DNA from: Pelagicoccus sp. SDUM812002
GTDB lineage: Bacteria > Verrucomicrobiota > Verrucomicrobiia > Opitutales > Opitutaceae
Reading direction: 5' to 3'
Length of the DNA stretch: 64,000 nucleotides
Assembly: GCF_031127835.1 (NCBI RefSeq)
Contig: NZ_JARXHX010000002.1
Span: forward strand, 1 to 64,000
Under the pieces are notes generated by a model. It was given only the letters and a program-made list of their open reading frames with translations, was not told the origin of the DNA and made no database searches. Each line of letters starts with the position of its first letter. The stretch's first letter is position 1. Shown piece after piece: positions 26,094 to 35,654 of the stretch. A program made the position numbers and the translations under genes.

Positions 26094-26666
26094 TTAATGC
26101 TCGCTCATAAGTACGTTTCCGACTTCATCGACGGAAACGCAGCCATTGTATTTTCCAGGAACTGGATCGTAGCGAAGCATGGTCTTGGCGACCTCCTCGG
26201 AAGTGAAAAACCCAGTTATCGTCAACTCGCGAAGCTGACGGATGAAGCTCCTCAAAGTTCGGGACGGAGCTTTTAAGGCAGCGATTTGCTTCGACTGTTC
26301 CGCACTATCGAATCCCGCCTGCTTCAAGCCTGCCAGCCCCAACTCGAAACGCTCCCTCTCTTCGTCAGACATGTACTCGCCGTAGATCAAATCGATAAAC
26401 TGCGGCACTCCCACATCGATCGCTCCTGGCGTATCGCTTTTCGGCAGGATCAACTCCGCGGCCAAGCTTACCGTTTTCGCCTGGCTACTGTCCAAATACT
26501 TCGGCGTCCAATCCGGACCAGTCCCCAACTTCGCTCGGTCAGCGTAAAGACTCCCCGTGATCGTCGTCGAGGACAACGCAGCTCCGAGAATCAAGGCCGC
26601 TCGTTTAATTGCCTCGCGGCGATCGATCCCGTATCCGTTTTTCTGATCTTTTTGAAAAGTGCTCAT
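26094..26666 (-). CDS. Gluconate 2-dehydrogenase subunit 3-family protein, Tat-exported
   Basis: The protein has 190 residues. It carries a twin-arginine signal (DRREAIKRAALILGAALS), so it should be exported folded. The body, with LILPKSDTPGAIDVGVPQFI and ELTITGFFTSEEVAKTM, matches the small subunit that accompanies GMC flavoproteins in sugar dehydrogenases. It starts one base after the stop of the GMC gene, so the two form a unit. In glucoside 3-dehydrogenases the small subunit carries the signal and its flavoprotein partner is co-exported. Confidence 0.9.
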   Translation of the reverse strand: MSTFQKDQKNGYGIDRREAIKRAALILGAALSSTTITGSLYADRAKLGTGPDWTPKYLDSSQAKTVSLAAELILPKSDTPGAIDVGVPQFIDLIYGEYMSDEERERFELGLAGLKQAGFDSAEQSKQIAALKAPSRTLRSFIRQLRELTITGFFTSEEVAKTMLRYDPVPGKYNGCVSVDEVGNVLMSEH

Positions 26667-26667
26667 C

Positions 26668-28374
26668 TTAAAGGTTTCCTTTCTTTAGCTCGTTCACGGC
26701 ATGGTCAGCGGCACGTGCCGTAAACGCCATGTAGGTGAGCGACGGGTTCTGGCAGGCTGAGGAGGTCATGAACGCACCGTCGGTTACAAAAACGTTGGGC
26801 GAGGCATGAACTTGATTGAAACCATTTAATACAGAAGTCTTAGGGTCGCGTCCCATGCGAGCTGTACCCATTTCATGTATACACTGTCCTGGAGCGGAAA
26901 GGTGATCAAAGCCAGTGATGTTCTTGAAACCGGCCGCGTCCAAAATCTCTTTCGCCGATTCTTGCGCATCCTTGCGCATGGCCAACTCGTTCTCCTTGTA
27001 ATCGCAGTCGAAGGTAACCGTCGGCAATCCCCACTTATCGGCATTTTCGTAGTCGAGAGTCATCTTATTGTCGTGGTACGGCAAATGCTCTCCCCAAGCG
27101 CCCATTCCCATGCGCCAGGGCCCCGGCTCCAAGAGGTCAGCCTTGAGGTCAGCTCCGAGGCGATCAAACTCCGCGATTCCGCGCGACCAGTTCAAGCGGC
27201 TCGCGCTCCCTTGGTATCCATATCCTCTTACAAAGTCGCTGCGCATCGTCTCCTTATTGACGTTGCGGAAGCGCGGGATATAGAAACCCGTAGGACGGCG
27301 ACCAGAGTAGTACTTGTCCTCAAATCCATCAATCACTCCGTTAGCTCCGACAATGAAATGATGGTCCATCAGATTGTGCCCAAGCTCGCCGCTGTCGTTG
27401 CCGAACCCCTCTGGGAAGCGGTCGGACTTCGAGTTCATGAGAATGTAAGTCGATGCCACCGCCGAAGCGCAGCAGAAGATCACATTCGCGAAATACTCTA
27501 TGCTTTCGCTCGTCTCCGCATCGATAATACGCACGCCAATCGCTTTTCCCTTCTCGTTGTCGTAGATCAATTCGCTCGCAATCGAAAAGGGCCGCAGCGA
27601 AAGGTTTCCAGTAGCGTAAGCGGCAGGTAGAGTCCCCGAGTTACTGCTGAAGTATCCAGCATATGGGCACCCACGAATACAGCGGTTACGCGCTTGGCAC
27701 GGGCCACGGCCTTTATGTGGAACAGTTAAGTTTGTGGTACGACCCATCGTGATGATCCGGTCCCCGAACTTCTTGCGCACTTGCTCCGCAGCATGCTCCT
27801 CCACGCAGTTGAAATCCCAAGCAGGGAGAAACTTGCCATCTGGCAAATGTGCCAGCCCTTCAGCCTTGCCACTAAGTCCGACAAATTCTTCGACGTGGTC
27901 ATACCAAGGAGAGAGTTCCTTGTAGCGAACGGGCCAATCCACTCCGTGCCCATCCTTGGCGTTCGCTGTGAAGTCGAGGTCGCCCATCCGGTAAGACTGC
28001 CGACCCCAGAGCAAGGAGCGTCCTCCCACGTGGTAGCCGCGCATCCAGTCGAAACGTTTGGTCTCGTTGTAAGGGTGATCGATATCGTCCACAAACCAGT
28101 GGGCGCACTGTGGATGCGTGGTGTAGCCTGTGCGGCCTTGCTTAGCTTGGCGCTCCTGACTCTCCTTTGCGACTTTACCGCGACCTTCGAAATCGAAGGT
28201 ATCCATCATCGCTGTCGGATACTCGCCGTGCTTAACGTCGCGGCCGCGTTCCAGCACGAGGGTTTTCAGACCTTTCTCGCACAATTCCTTGGCGGCCCAA
28301 CCGCCGCTGATTCCCGAGCCGATTACGATCGCGTCAAAGGTGTTAGCCTCTGTTCCTTTGCCTTGTATATTCAA
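26668..28374 (-). CDS. GMC-family oxidoreductase (FAD sugar dehydrogenase, possibly glucoside 3-dehydrogenase)
   Basis: The protein has 568 residues. The FAD-binding motif IVIGSGISGGWAAKELCEKG is near the N-terminus, followed by RGYHVGGRSLLWGRQSYR. A cysteine-containing segment, CIRGCPYAGYFSSN, is typical of the gluconate/glucoside dehydrogenase subgroup. The C-terminal active-site region has GQCIHEMGTARMG and CQNPSLTYMAFTARAA. It has no signal of its own and would leave the cell with its Tat-exported partner. Being between GH1 and GH3 beta-glucosidases, oxidation of glucosides or free sugars is the likely job; the exact position oxidised is inference. Confidence 0.9.
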   Translation of the reverse strand: MNIQGKGTEANTFDAIVIGSGISGGWAAKELCEKGLKTLVLERGRDVKHGEYPTAMMDTFDFEGRGKVAKESQERQAKQGRTGYTTHPQCAHWFVDDIDHPYNETKRFDWMRGYHVGGRSLLWGRQSYRMGDLDFTANAKDGHGVDWPVRYKELSPWYDHVEEFVGLSGKAEGLAHLPDGKFLPAWDFNCVEEHAAEQVRKKFGDRIITMGRTTNLTVPHKGRGPCQARNRCIRGCPYAGYFSSNSGTLPAAYATGNLSLRPFSIASELIYDNEKGKAIGVRIIDAETSESIEYFANVIFCCASAVASTYILMNSKSDRFPEGFGNDSGELGHNLMDHHFIVGANGVIDGFEDKYYSGRRPTGFYIPRFRNVNKETMRSDFVRGYGYQGSASRLNWSRGIAEFDRLGADLKADLLEPGPWRMGMGAWGEHLPYHDNKMTLDYENADKWGLPTVTFDCDYKENELAMRKDAQESAKEILDAAGFKNITGFDHLSAPGQCIHEMGTARMGRDPKTSVLNGFNQVHASPNVFVTDGAFMTSSACQNPSLTYMAFTARAADHAVNELKKGNL

Positions 28375-28559
28375 TATTTTTGGGGGGTTGATGCTATAGC
28401 CCCAAGTACCGAAATACAGGGAGACCTCGGGGGGGTCGACGGGGCACAGATTCGAAAATCAGCAAGAGTAAAAGCGTACGAGACAAACCTAGTCAATGCC
28501 CCTGATCTCCAAACCCTACATTCGTAAGCGTACAGTCAAACCCACCTTTGCCCATAAAA

Positions 28560-28586
28560 AAGTCGCCCCGAAAAAGAGAACGACTT
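28560..28586 (-). terminator. Possible terminator after the GH1 gene
   Basis: On the minus strand AAGTCG and CGACTT flank a 15-base loop and are followed by TTTT. The stem is short, so this is a weak call. Confidence 0.35.
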
Positions 28587-28639
28587 CAAAGCAAATGTTG
28601 GGACTGGCATACGAGCAACCCCCCGGAGAGGGATTATAG

Positions 28640-30025
28640 CTAGAACCCGTTTTTCTTGACTGTTTGTGCGTACCACTTGGCCGACGCCTTGGGCTGGCGC
28701 TCGCCGGTTTCGTAGTCGACCCAGTGCAGGCCGAAGCGGCGCGTGTAGCCGAGCGCCCATTCGAAATTGTCCATCATGCTCCAGCACATGTAACCGCGCA
28801 GATCGACTCCGTTCTGGATCGCTTCATGGCAGGCGCCGATATAGCCCTTGAGGAACTCCACGCGGCGGGTGTCGTTGAGAGCCACTTCGCGGTTATCCTC
28901 GTCCGGCATCGCGCAGCCGTTCTCCGTTATGTAGATCGGCGGGTGGTCATAGCGTTTGTCGATCCACTCAAGTAGTTTGCGGCAGCCCCAAGGCACGATG
29001 TTCCACCCCATATGGGTTTGTTCCCACGAGGGATCGGCCGCCAATTCGACCTGCTGATCCTCCATCATGCCACCGTTACCTTTAACGTCTCCTGGACCGT
29101 GAACCTCTTCTTTCGGCTGGGAGGCAATCATGGTCGTGTAGTGGTTCAGGCCAAAGAAATCGGACGAGCCCTTGAGGAGCGCCGCGTCTTCCGCGGTGAA
29201 TTGCGGAAGGCGATCTCCCACCCGCTCGCGCATCACCGCCGGATAGTCGCCAAAGTAAACTGGATCTGCGAACCAACCTAAGAAAAACTCTAGCGCTCGT
29301 TGCGCCGCAGCTTTGTCTTCCTCGGAATCCGAGGCCGGCTCGCGCCAATCGCAATTGTTGGTGATGCCGATCTGCCCCTTTTGCTTGGCTTGGAATTCGC
29401 GGCGGTAAACGTCCACGATGTAAGCGTGAGAACGAAGCAGGTTGTGCGCGGCGAGATACGGCTCGGAAGCGGAGCTGCGACCCGGAGCGAAGTATGCGTT
29501 GCCGTGGCCGAGGAACGAGCTGCACCATGGCTCGTTGAGCGTGATCCAATTCTTCACCCGATCGCCAAAACGTTCGAAGCAGAGCCGGCCGTAGTCCGCG
29601 AATCGATTCGCGATCTCCGGATTGAGCAACCCGTCGTGCTCCAGTTGCAAAGCAAGCGGCAAGTCCCAATGGAAGAGCGTCACCCAAGGGGTGATGCCAG
29701 CGTCGATAAGTCCGTCGATTAGCTTATTGTAGAAGGCTATTCCCTCCTCGTTTACTTCGCCCTTTCCTTGCGGTTGGATGCGAGACCAAGAGATCGAGAA
29801 GCGGTAGCAGCCGACTCCCATTTGCTTCATGAGAGCGATGTCCTCTTCCCAGCGGTGGTAGTGATCACAAGCGACGTCACCGTTGTGCCCCTCTGCCGTC
29901 TTGCCGGGAATGTGAGAGAACGCGTCCCAAATGCTGGGCCCGCGCCCGTCAGTCTCGGCCGCTCCTTCAATTTGGTAGGCCGCCGTAGCAGTGCCCCACA
30001 GGAATCCGTCTGGAAAAGTCTTCAT
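28640..30025 (-). CDS. Glycoside hydrolase family 1 beta-glucosidase
   Basis: From ATG 30025 the protein has 461 residues and begins MKTFPDGFLWGTATAAYQIE, exactly where family members start; an upstream ATG would add six residues. The acid/base motif TLNEPWC lies at ~161 and the nucleophile motif YITENGC at ~365. The C-terminal GYMCWSMMDNFEWALGY is also diagnostic. There is no signal peptide, so it should act in the cytoplasm on imported cellobiose or other beta-glucosides. It leads the minus-strand sugar cluster. Confidence 0.95.
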   Translation of the reverse strand: MKTFPDGFLWGTATAAYQIEGAAETDGRGPSIWDAFSHIPGKTAEGHNGDVACDHYHRWEEDIALMKQMGVGCYRFSISWSRIQPQGKGEVNEEGIAFYNKLIDGLIDAGITPWVTLFHWDLPLALQLEHDGLLNPEIANRFADYGRLCFERFGDRVKNWITLNEPWCSSFLGHGNAYFAPGRSSASEPYLAAHNLLRSHAYIVDVYRREFQAKQKGQIGITNNCDWREPASDSEEDKAAAQRALEFFLGWFADPVYFGDYPAVMRERVGDRLPQFTAEDAALLKGSSDFFGLNHYTTMIASQPKEEVHGPGDVKGNGGMMEDQQVELAADPSWEQTHMGWNIVPWGCRKLLEWIDKRYDHPPIYITENGCAMPDEDNREVALNDTRRVEFLKGYIGACHEAIQNGVDLRGYMCWSMMDNFEWALGYTRRFGLHWVDYETGERQPKASAKWYAQTVKKNGF

Positions 30026-30335
30026 AATGCGCAACATCCCCACAAAACCGAGGATGCCAAGTCACAAACACTAATTCGCATCGAAACCAGCCAATTTCCA
30101 TCGCATTCTTCCATTCACACAAATGAACGCATTCCGCCTCAATCTCGCAGGACTAGCAAATCTCCTTCAACGAAGCGAAATCCTAATGCGCCAATAAAAC
30201 GAAATCCGATGGAACGCGGTTAACTAGTTTTCGGCAAAAGCCCCGGACATTTAAGTATTATTCTAAATCCGCATTTCGATTCGCACCGAACTGGTTTTCG
30301 TTTGCCGGCAGGCTTACGAGGAACGCGTTCCGTAT

Positions 30336-30741
30336 TTGAACCTCAACTACGTAAGCTATCATGAAATCGTGTGTGATTGTGTGTGGAGCAACCACGCCAC
30401 TAAGAGCGTTGCAATCTCTGCTGCTGGTCTCCTGCTAGGAGCTAGATTGGCCTCCCAAACCGACAAGGAAGAAATCTACCCTTCCTCGAAAGCGGACCCA
30501 CTACGATTTGTAGACGAATCCGAGATCGAAATCAGCAATAGATATATCGTATTCAGCGATTGGTGACGCACCTAGCGATACCGAATTTAAAAAAAGGGTC
30601 CTTAAACTAAGGGACGGAGATCAGCCTACCACCTACTTTCGCAAGCAGGAGATCGACTCCGCACAAGATGAACAGCTTCAGCAGCGGATCGACGGCTTGA
30701 CCGAGCGCCGCAGCGCCTCCTTGGATGCAGGCTACAACTAG
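30336..30741 (+). pseudogene. Possible broken small gene upstream of the GH5 gene
   Basis: A frame at 30336-30566 ends with protein-like sequence (FVDESEIEISNRYIVFSDW). A second frame, from ~30559 to TAG 30739-30741, reads FKKRVLKLRDGDQPTTYF and then a Gln/Glu-rich helix. The two could be halves of one frameshifted protein. I do not recognise it and cannot exclude chance. Confidence 0.3.
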
Positions 30742-30839
30742 GACCATTCTACTGAAAGAGTTCGGTAAGTTGCAGTGAGATTCGACCTCGTGGAGTTGAC
30801 CCTTTTGCTGGAGTCCAATATCCGGACCCAAACTGCAAA

Positions 30840-31820
30840 ATGACCCGCCTGAACAAACTCCTTTTATTCGCTCTCCTGACTATGAATACTGCTTGCCAAG
30901 CCATGGAAGCGTCAAGTCCCCCTGAAATCCCGCAGCTCAAAGTCGAAGGAACGCAACTAGTTAACGAAAGCGGGGATGCAGTGGTCTTGCGAGGAGTGAG
31001 CTATGGCTGGCACAACTGGTGGCCACGATTCTACAACAAGGAGAGCGTGCAGTGGCTCAAAGAAGACTGGGGAGTCGATGTCGTGCGGGCCGCCATGGGC
31101 ATCCATTTCAAAGAAAAAAGACGCACCTACAATGCCCATCCCAAAAAGGCGGTTGAAATCATTTCTAAGGTCATCGACGGAGCCATCGAAAGCGGCATCT
31201 ACGTCATCATCGATTTCCATAGTCATCACCTGGAACTAGATCTCGCCAAAACCTTCTTCGCTGAAATGGCGACCAAGTACGGCGAGTATCCAAATGTCAT
31301 ATACGAAATATACAACGAGCCAATCCACGATAGTTGGGAAGAAGTGAAGGCCTACTCGGAGGAGGTTATCGCCGTGATTCGCGCCATTGATCCAGACAAC
31401 GTGATTCTCGTCGGTAACCCCCACTGGGACCAGGATCTGCACATCGTGGCGGACAATCAAATAGAGGGCGTATCCAATATCATGTACACGCTTCACTACT
31501 ACGCTGCGACCCACGGTGATTATCTAAGGGAGCGAGGTGACTACGCTCTCAGTAAGGGCGCTCCACTATTCATTTCAGAGTCCGCGGGCATGGAAGCTAC
31601 CGGAGACGGACCGATGGACTACGAAAAATGGAAAGTCTGGCAAGACTGGGCAGAGGAGCGAAAGATCAGCTGGATCACTTGGTCAATTTCCGACAAAAAT
31701 GAGACCTGCTCTTTCCTCAATCGCAGTGCATCCTCGAAAGGGAAATGGGAAGAGAGGGATTTGAAAGAATCCGGCAAATCCACCCGTTCCATTTTAAGAA
31801 AAAAAGCCGGCCTAGAGTAG
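30840..31820 (+). CDS. Secreted glycoside hydrolase family 5 endoglucanase
   Basis: The protein has 326 residues. A signal peptide ends near residue 21, and the Cys at 19 (LTMNTAC) could be a lipobox. The core shows VLRGVSYGWHNWW, then VDVVRAAM, the acid/base motif VIYEIYNEP (Glu at ~159) and the nucleophile motif PLFISESAG (Glu at ~246), with HYYAATHG between. These fit GH5 subfamily 2 cellulases. It would cut beta-1,4-glucan outside the cell and feed oligosaccharides to the GH1 and GH3 enzymes encoded divergently. There is no separate carbohydrate-binding module. Confidence 0.9.
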   Translation: MTRLNKLLLFALLTMNTACQAMEASSPPEIPQLKVEGTQLVNESGDAVVLRGVSYGWHNWWPRFYNKESVQWLKEDWGVDVVRAAMGIHFKEKRRTYNAHPKKAVEIISKVIDGAIESGIYVIIDFHSHHLELDLAKTFFAEMATKYGEYPNVIYEIYNEPIHDSWEEVKAYSEEVIAVIRAIDPDNVILVGNPHWDQDLHIVADNQIEGVSNIMYTLHYYAATHGDYLRERGDYALSKGAPLFISESAGMEATGDGPMDYEKWKVWQDWAEERKISWITWSISDKNETCSFLNRSASSKGKWEERDLKESGKSTRSILRKKAGLE

Positions 31821-31994
31821 GCGACTTTGTTCATTCCGTGCTTAGAAAATCCAAAGGCGATATTCATGAGGTGAAATTTCACGCTTTGTTCGTTAGGACC
31901 GCCGCGCAGGTGAGCATACGGACCTGAAGCTCAAGCGACTACGCCCTACCCGAGATCTGCAACCCGCAATCATCGGGTTTGCTTCGTTGATCGC

Positions 31995-32915
31995 TTATTC
32001 AATAAGACCGTTAACGATGGTATCTACATTATACTTAAACATCCCTAAGTAGGTGCCCACGTCGTACTGCTCGCCTTCGGATCCGATATGCATTTCTCCC
32101 CGCGCCCCGAGTGCATCAGAAAAGAGCTCCCCACCGATCCTCGCGCCCGAGTCCTTGCTGATCCTCTCTATCGTAGCAGGCGACACGCTACTCTCCACGA
32201 AGATGGCCGGGATCTTGCGCCTTTTGATGAAGTCGGCTGTTTTGGTGATGTCAGCAAGACCCGCTTCCGAGGCTGTGGAAACGCCTTGTACGCCGACCAC
32301 CTGAAAGCCGAATGCGCGTCCAAAGTAGTTGTAAGCATCATGGCTGGTCACGAGCACTCGCTGCTCCACTGGAACGGAATCGATCCGTTTCTGAGCCCAA
32401 GCGGAAACCGATTCCACTTCTCTTTTATAAAGAGAGGACCTCTGAGCAAAATCTTGGGCGTGGTCCGGATCAGCTTGTGCCAGTGACTCCTCGACGGAAC
32501 TAATAACGTACGCCCATAAGGCTGGATCGAACCAAACGTGCGGATCGTGGGCGTCCTCATAATTGGCCGAGGCGAGCAGCTGCTCCGCGGGTATGGATTC
32601 TGCAACCGCCACAACTGTTCGCCCGAGCTTGTTTACTTTGGAAAAGGTTTCGGCCAAGCGGCCTTCGAGGTGGAGACCGTTGTAAAGAATCAAGTCCGCC
32701 CGCTGCATTGAAACCACGTCACGAGCAGTAGCCTTGTAAAGGTGAGGATCCACACCGGGCCCCATCAGGACGGTTAGATCGACTTCGTCGCCTCCCACGT
32801 TTCGCACGATGTCGGCGATCTGCGAAGTGCTCGCCACCACACGAAGCTTAGCATGACCGTTCGTGACGACGAACAGGGCGGTGAAAAAAAAGGACCAGCG
32901 TAAGATCATAGACTT
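31995..32915 (-). CDS. Metal ABC transporter substrate-binding protein (ZnuA/TroA type)
   Basis: From ATG 32915 (eight residues inside an upstream ATG) the protein has 306 residues with a signal peptide ending near VTNGHA. The cluster A-I features are VVASTSQIADIVRNVGGD, GVDPHLYKATARD (metal His), DPHVWFDPALW (second His) and LVTSHDAYNYFG. A short acidic stretch replaces the long His-rich loop of zinc-specific ZnuA, so Mn or mixed specificity is possible. No permease or ATPase gene is adjacent, so its transporter must be encoded elsewhere. Confidence 0.9.
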   Translation of the reverse strand, partial: KSMILRWSFFFTALFVVTNGHAKLRVVASTSQIADIVRNVGGDEVDLTVLMGPGVDPHLYKATARDVVSMQRADLILYNGLHLEGRLAETFSKVNKLGRTVVAVAESIPAEQLLASANYEDAHDPHVWFDPALWAYVISSVEESLAQADPDHAQDFAQRSSLYKREVESVSAWAQKRIDSVPVEQRVLVTSHDAYNYFGRAFGFQVVGVQGVSTASEAGLADITKTADFIKRRKIPAIFVESSVSPATIERISKDSGARIGGELFSDALGARGEMHIGSEGEQYDVGTYLGMFKYNVDTIVNGLIE

Positions 32916-33115
32916 CATATAATGTTTAGGACAACCCACCGATTACTGCCAGCTTCTTTGAGTACCTGTCAATTGCTACTTTGACCTATCAAAATCAAAG
33001 TTGATCCCCGGAAACCACCTTATTTCTCGATTGCGCAGGCGAATTTGGGGCATACGGGCTTGACAGTACCACGGAGGGGCGACCATTTTCTCGCTCTTTT
33101 TCCAATTTTCACGTC

Positions 33116-33253
33116 ATGAGACCTACATTTAGACCACATCGCCTCAAGAGAGTTCGCAAGATCGGCTTCCGCGCCCGCATGGCCACCCGCGGTGGACGCG
33201 CCGTTATCACTGCACGCCGCAAGAAAGGCCGCGCCCGTCTTTCCGTCGCGTAA
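33116..33253 (+). CDS. rpmH: Ribosomal protein bL34
   Basis: This is a 45-codon gene starting at ATG 33116 and ending at TAA 33251-33253. The product starts [20 protein letters not shown] and ends [11 protein letters not shown], the standard L34 sequence, highly basic. It belongs to the 50S subunit. It is followed by rnpA, the order found in most bacteria near the origin. I searched the upstream 200 bases by eye for DnaA boxes and saw none. Confidence 0.97.
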   Translation: MRPTFRPHRLKRVRKIGFRARMATRGGRAVITARRKKGRARLSVA

Positions 33254-33288
33254 ACGCGGCGTCCGCGAGCGCCCCAACCGGCTTATCG

Positions 33289-33696
33289 ATGGTCAGGAGA
33301 TTTAGACTCCGTCCTGCAAGCCGTTTGCGTCGCAATGCTGACTTCCTTCAAATTCGCAGTCTTGGCAAGCCTTACCGGTGCCAATTCTTCGCCCTATTTT
33401 CCCGCATCCGTGCTGTCGAAGGCACGGATGTTTTGTGTCCGCGCGTCGGCATCTCCGCCGCGCGCCGCGTGGGCAACGCAGTTACCCGCAACAAGATCAA
33501 GCGGCGCTTTCGCGAGCTGTTCCGCTTACATCAACACGAACTACGCCCGGAAGTGGATATCGTGCTCAGCCTCCGACAGCCTGCTGGCAAGGCGAGCTAC
33601 GAGGAGCTGGAGCAACGGTTCCTGCACGCCCTAAAATTCAAGAACCTCCTCAAGCGGAACGAAGCGCCCGAGGAGCGTTCCCAAGGCGCGGAATAG
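33289..33696 (+). CDS. rnpA: Ribonuclease P protein component
   Basis: The protein has 135 residues. The RNR motif region, PRVGISAARRVGNAVTRNKI followed by KRRFRELFRLH, is the family signature. It assists the catalytic RNA in removing 5' leaders of tRNA precursors. It lies 35 bases after rpmH. The ~20-residue C-terminal extension is charged and not conserved. The yidD gene usually found next is missing; yidC follows directly after 84 bases. Confidence 0.95.
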   Translation: MVRRFRLRPASRLRRNADFLQIRSLGKPYRCQFFALFSRIRAVEGTDVLCPRVGISAARRVGNAVTRNKIKRRFRELFRLHQHELRPEVDIVLSLRQPAGKASYEELEQRFLHALKFKNLLKRNEAPEERSQGAE

Positions 33697-33780
33697 CTTG
33701 CTAGCTCCAAAGCCGAGCCTTTTATGAGCCCTTTCCTCTGACGGAAGCCCGTCGGAATTCCAAATTTTCCAAGCACATCG

Positions 33781-35607
33781 ATGGACAAGAAGAACACTAT
33801 AATAGGGGTAGCGCTGCTGATCGTCGGCACCATCCTCATGTTCAAGAACGGCCAGCAGGCCCAGCAGCAACGCCTCCTCGAAGAGCAAGCTGCCAGAGAG
33901 GCAGCTGAAGCTGCGCAAAACGCTCCTGCAATCGCTTCCGATGTACCGTCGGCCGACCCGACCGTTTCCGCTCCATCCGGCAGAGCATCTACACCTCCCG
34001 CCGTCATCGCGAATGGCCACGCCCAGATCGAAATCAATGACGAGAAGACCGGCGAAGAAATTGTCACTCTGGAGAACGGACTCGCTGAGTTTCGCTTCAC
34101 CAACTATGGCGGAGCTCTGCGTGAAATCGTGCTCAAGGACCAGCCAAAGTCTCTCGACAGCGACGAGCCTTATATCATGAACCACCTGCGTTACGCGCCG
34201 GCCCTCAACCTCACCACCTACCTCGGCGACGCTCGTAACATCGCCTTCGAGCAAGTCCCCTCCGCCAGTGGAGACAGCGTCACCTATCGCGGCGTGCTCA
34301 ACGAACAGCTCGAAGTCATCCGCACCTATACCATTTCCCAAGAGCTGGAAGGGGCCGCCCCCTACAACGTTTCCCACGAACTCACCGTGCGCAACCTCAC
34401 TGATGGGCTGCTCCCACTTGGAGAGATGCTGCTTAATATCGGTACTGCGGCGCCCTCCGGCGACCAGGACCGCTTCCTGCAGACCTTCGGCTACTCCAAC
34501 GGAGAAGACGTGGAGTTCACTGAACAAAGCGACTTCATGGGCGGCGGGATCCCTTTCTTCAAGAAAGACCCCAAAGATATGGAGCAAGTCAGCGACACTA
34601 TCGAATGGGCCTCCATCAAGAATCAATTTTTCATCACTCTCCTCACTCCCAACGAACCCGCAGCCGGATACATCGCTCGTCCCGTCGACTTTCCTGGCGA
34701 CAAGGACGGAGAGCCTAAGACAGGCATCACCGCTGACATAAAATTGGAAGGCATCAACTTGCCAGCCAACGCCAGCGTGACCAAGACCTTCGACTTCTAC
34801 GCAGGACCAAAAGAACACGGCCGCATCGCCAAGCTCAGCAAAGGCCAGGAGCAAGCCATGCAATTCGGCTTCTTCGGCTTCATTTCCAAACTGCTTCTCC
34901 AGATCATGAACTGGGTACACGGCATCGTCGGAAATTGGGGTATCGCCATCATCCTGCTCACCATCATCGTCCGCGGTTCCTTGCTTCCGATCACGCTCAT
35001 GAGCATGAAATCGATGAAGAAGATGTCCAAAATCTCCGAGCCCATGAAGGCCCTCAAGGAGAAGTTCCCCGATGACACGCAGAAGCAGCAGCAGATGATG
35101 ATGGAGCTCTACAAGCTCAACAAGATTAACCCCGTCGCCGGCTGCCTGCCAATGCTGGCCCAGATCCCAATCTTCTTCGCCCTTTTCTATATGCTGCGCA
35201 GCGCCGCGGAACTCCGTTTCGCCGACTTCCTCTGGATCGCGGACCTTTCAAAACCGGACACCGTCGCCACCATCCCAAACATGCCCTTTTTCGGCGATTT
35301 CGCGGTCAACCTGCTCCCCTTCGTATGGCTCATTTCGTTGGCGTACCAGATGTGGACCATGCCCACGCCATCAGTCGATAACGCCCAGGCCAAGATGATG
35401 AAGTTCATGCCTTTCATCTTCTTCCCTTTCACCTACACTTTCTCCTCCGGACTGGTTCTATACTGGACCGTTAGCAACGTCTTCACCATCGGCCAGCAAT
35501 GGCTTGTGAAGCGTGGCGGCGACGAGTTTGAAGTCGTTTTACCCCCTGCCCTCAAAAAGGCCCTCGAAGGTGGCGACACTAAGAAGAAGCGCCGCAAGAA
35601 TAAGTAG
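33781..35607 (+). CDS. yidC: Membrane protein insertase YidC
   Basis: The protein has 608 residues. An N-terminal membrane helix (TIIGVALLIVGTILM) is followed by a large periplasmic P1 domain to ~residue 355. The conserved insertase core then has helix pairs including IMNWVHGIVGNWGIAIILLT, NPVAGCLPMLAQIPIFFALF and FPFTYTFSSGLVLYWTVSNV. The C-terminus is basic (KKKRRKNK) for ribosome contact. This is the Gram-negative form with P1. It inserts and folds inner-membrane proteins, including ATP synthase subunit c, encoded later in this window. Confidence 0.97.
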   Translation: MDKKNTIIGVALLIVGTILMFKNGQQAQQQRLLEEQAAREAAEAAQNAPAIASDVPSADPTVSAPSGRASTPPAVIANGHAQIEINDEKTGEEIVTLENGLAEFRFTNYGGALREIVLKDQPKSLDSDEPYIMNHLRYAPALNLTTYLGDARNIAFEQVPSASGDSVTYRGVLNEQLEVIRTYTISQELEGAAPYNVSHELTVRNLTDGLLPLGEMLLNIGTAAPSGDQDRFLQTFGYSNGEDVEFTEQSDFMGGGIPFFKKDPKDMEQVSDTIEWASIKNQFFITLLTPNEPAAGYIARPVDFPGDKDGEPKTGITADIKLEGINLPANASVTKTFDFYAGPKEHGRIAKLSKGQEQAMQFGFFGFISKLLLQIMNWVHGIVGNWGIAIILLTIIVRGSLLPITLMSMKSMKKMSKISEPMKALKEKFPDDTQKQQQMMMELYKLNKINPVAGCLPMLAQIPIFFALFYMLRSAAELRFADFLWIADLSKPDTVATIPNMPFFGDFAVNLLPFVWLISLAYQMWTMPTPSVDNAQAKMMKFMPFIFFPFTYTFSSGLVLYWTVSNVFTIGQQWLVKRGGDEFEVVLPPALKKALEGGDTKKKRRKNK

Positions 35608-35654
35608 TTCTCCCTTTTCACCCAGCACCCACAACCCAGCACCTAAAAAGCACC

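Noticed and set aside
33631-34920. Long minus-strand open frame opposite yidC
   Set aside because: It is antisense to a clearly conserved gene and has no domain; the codon usage of yidC leaves that frame open by chance.
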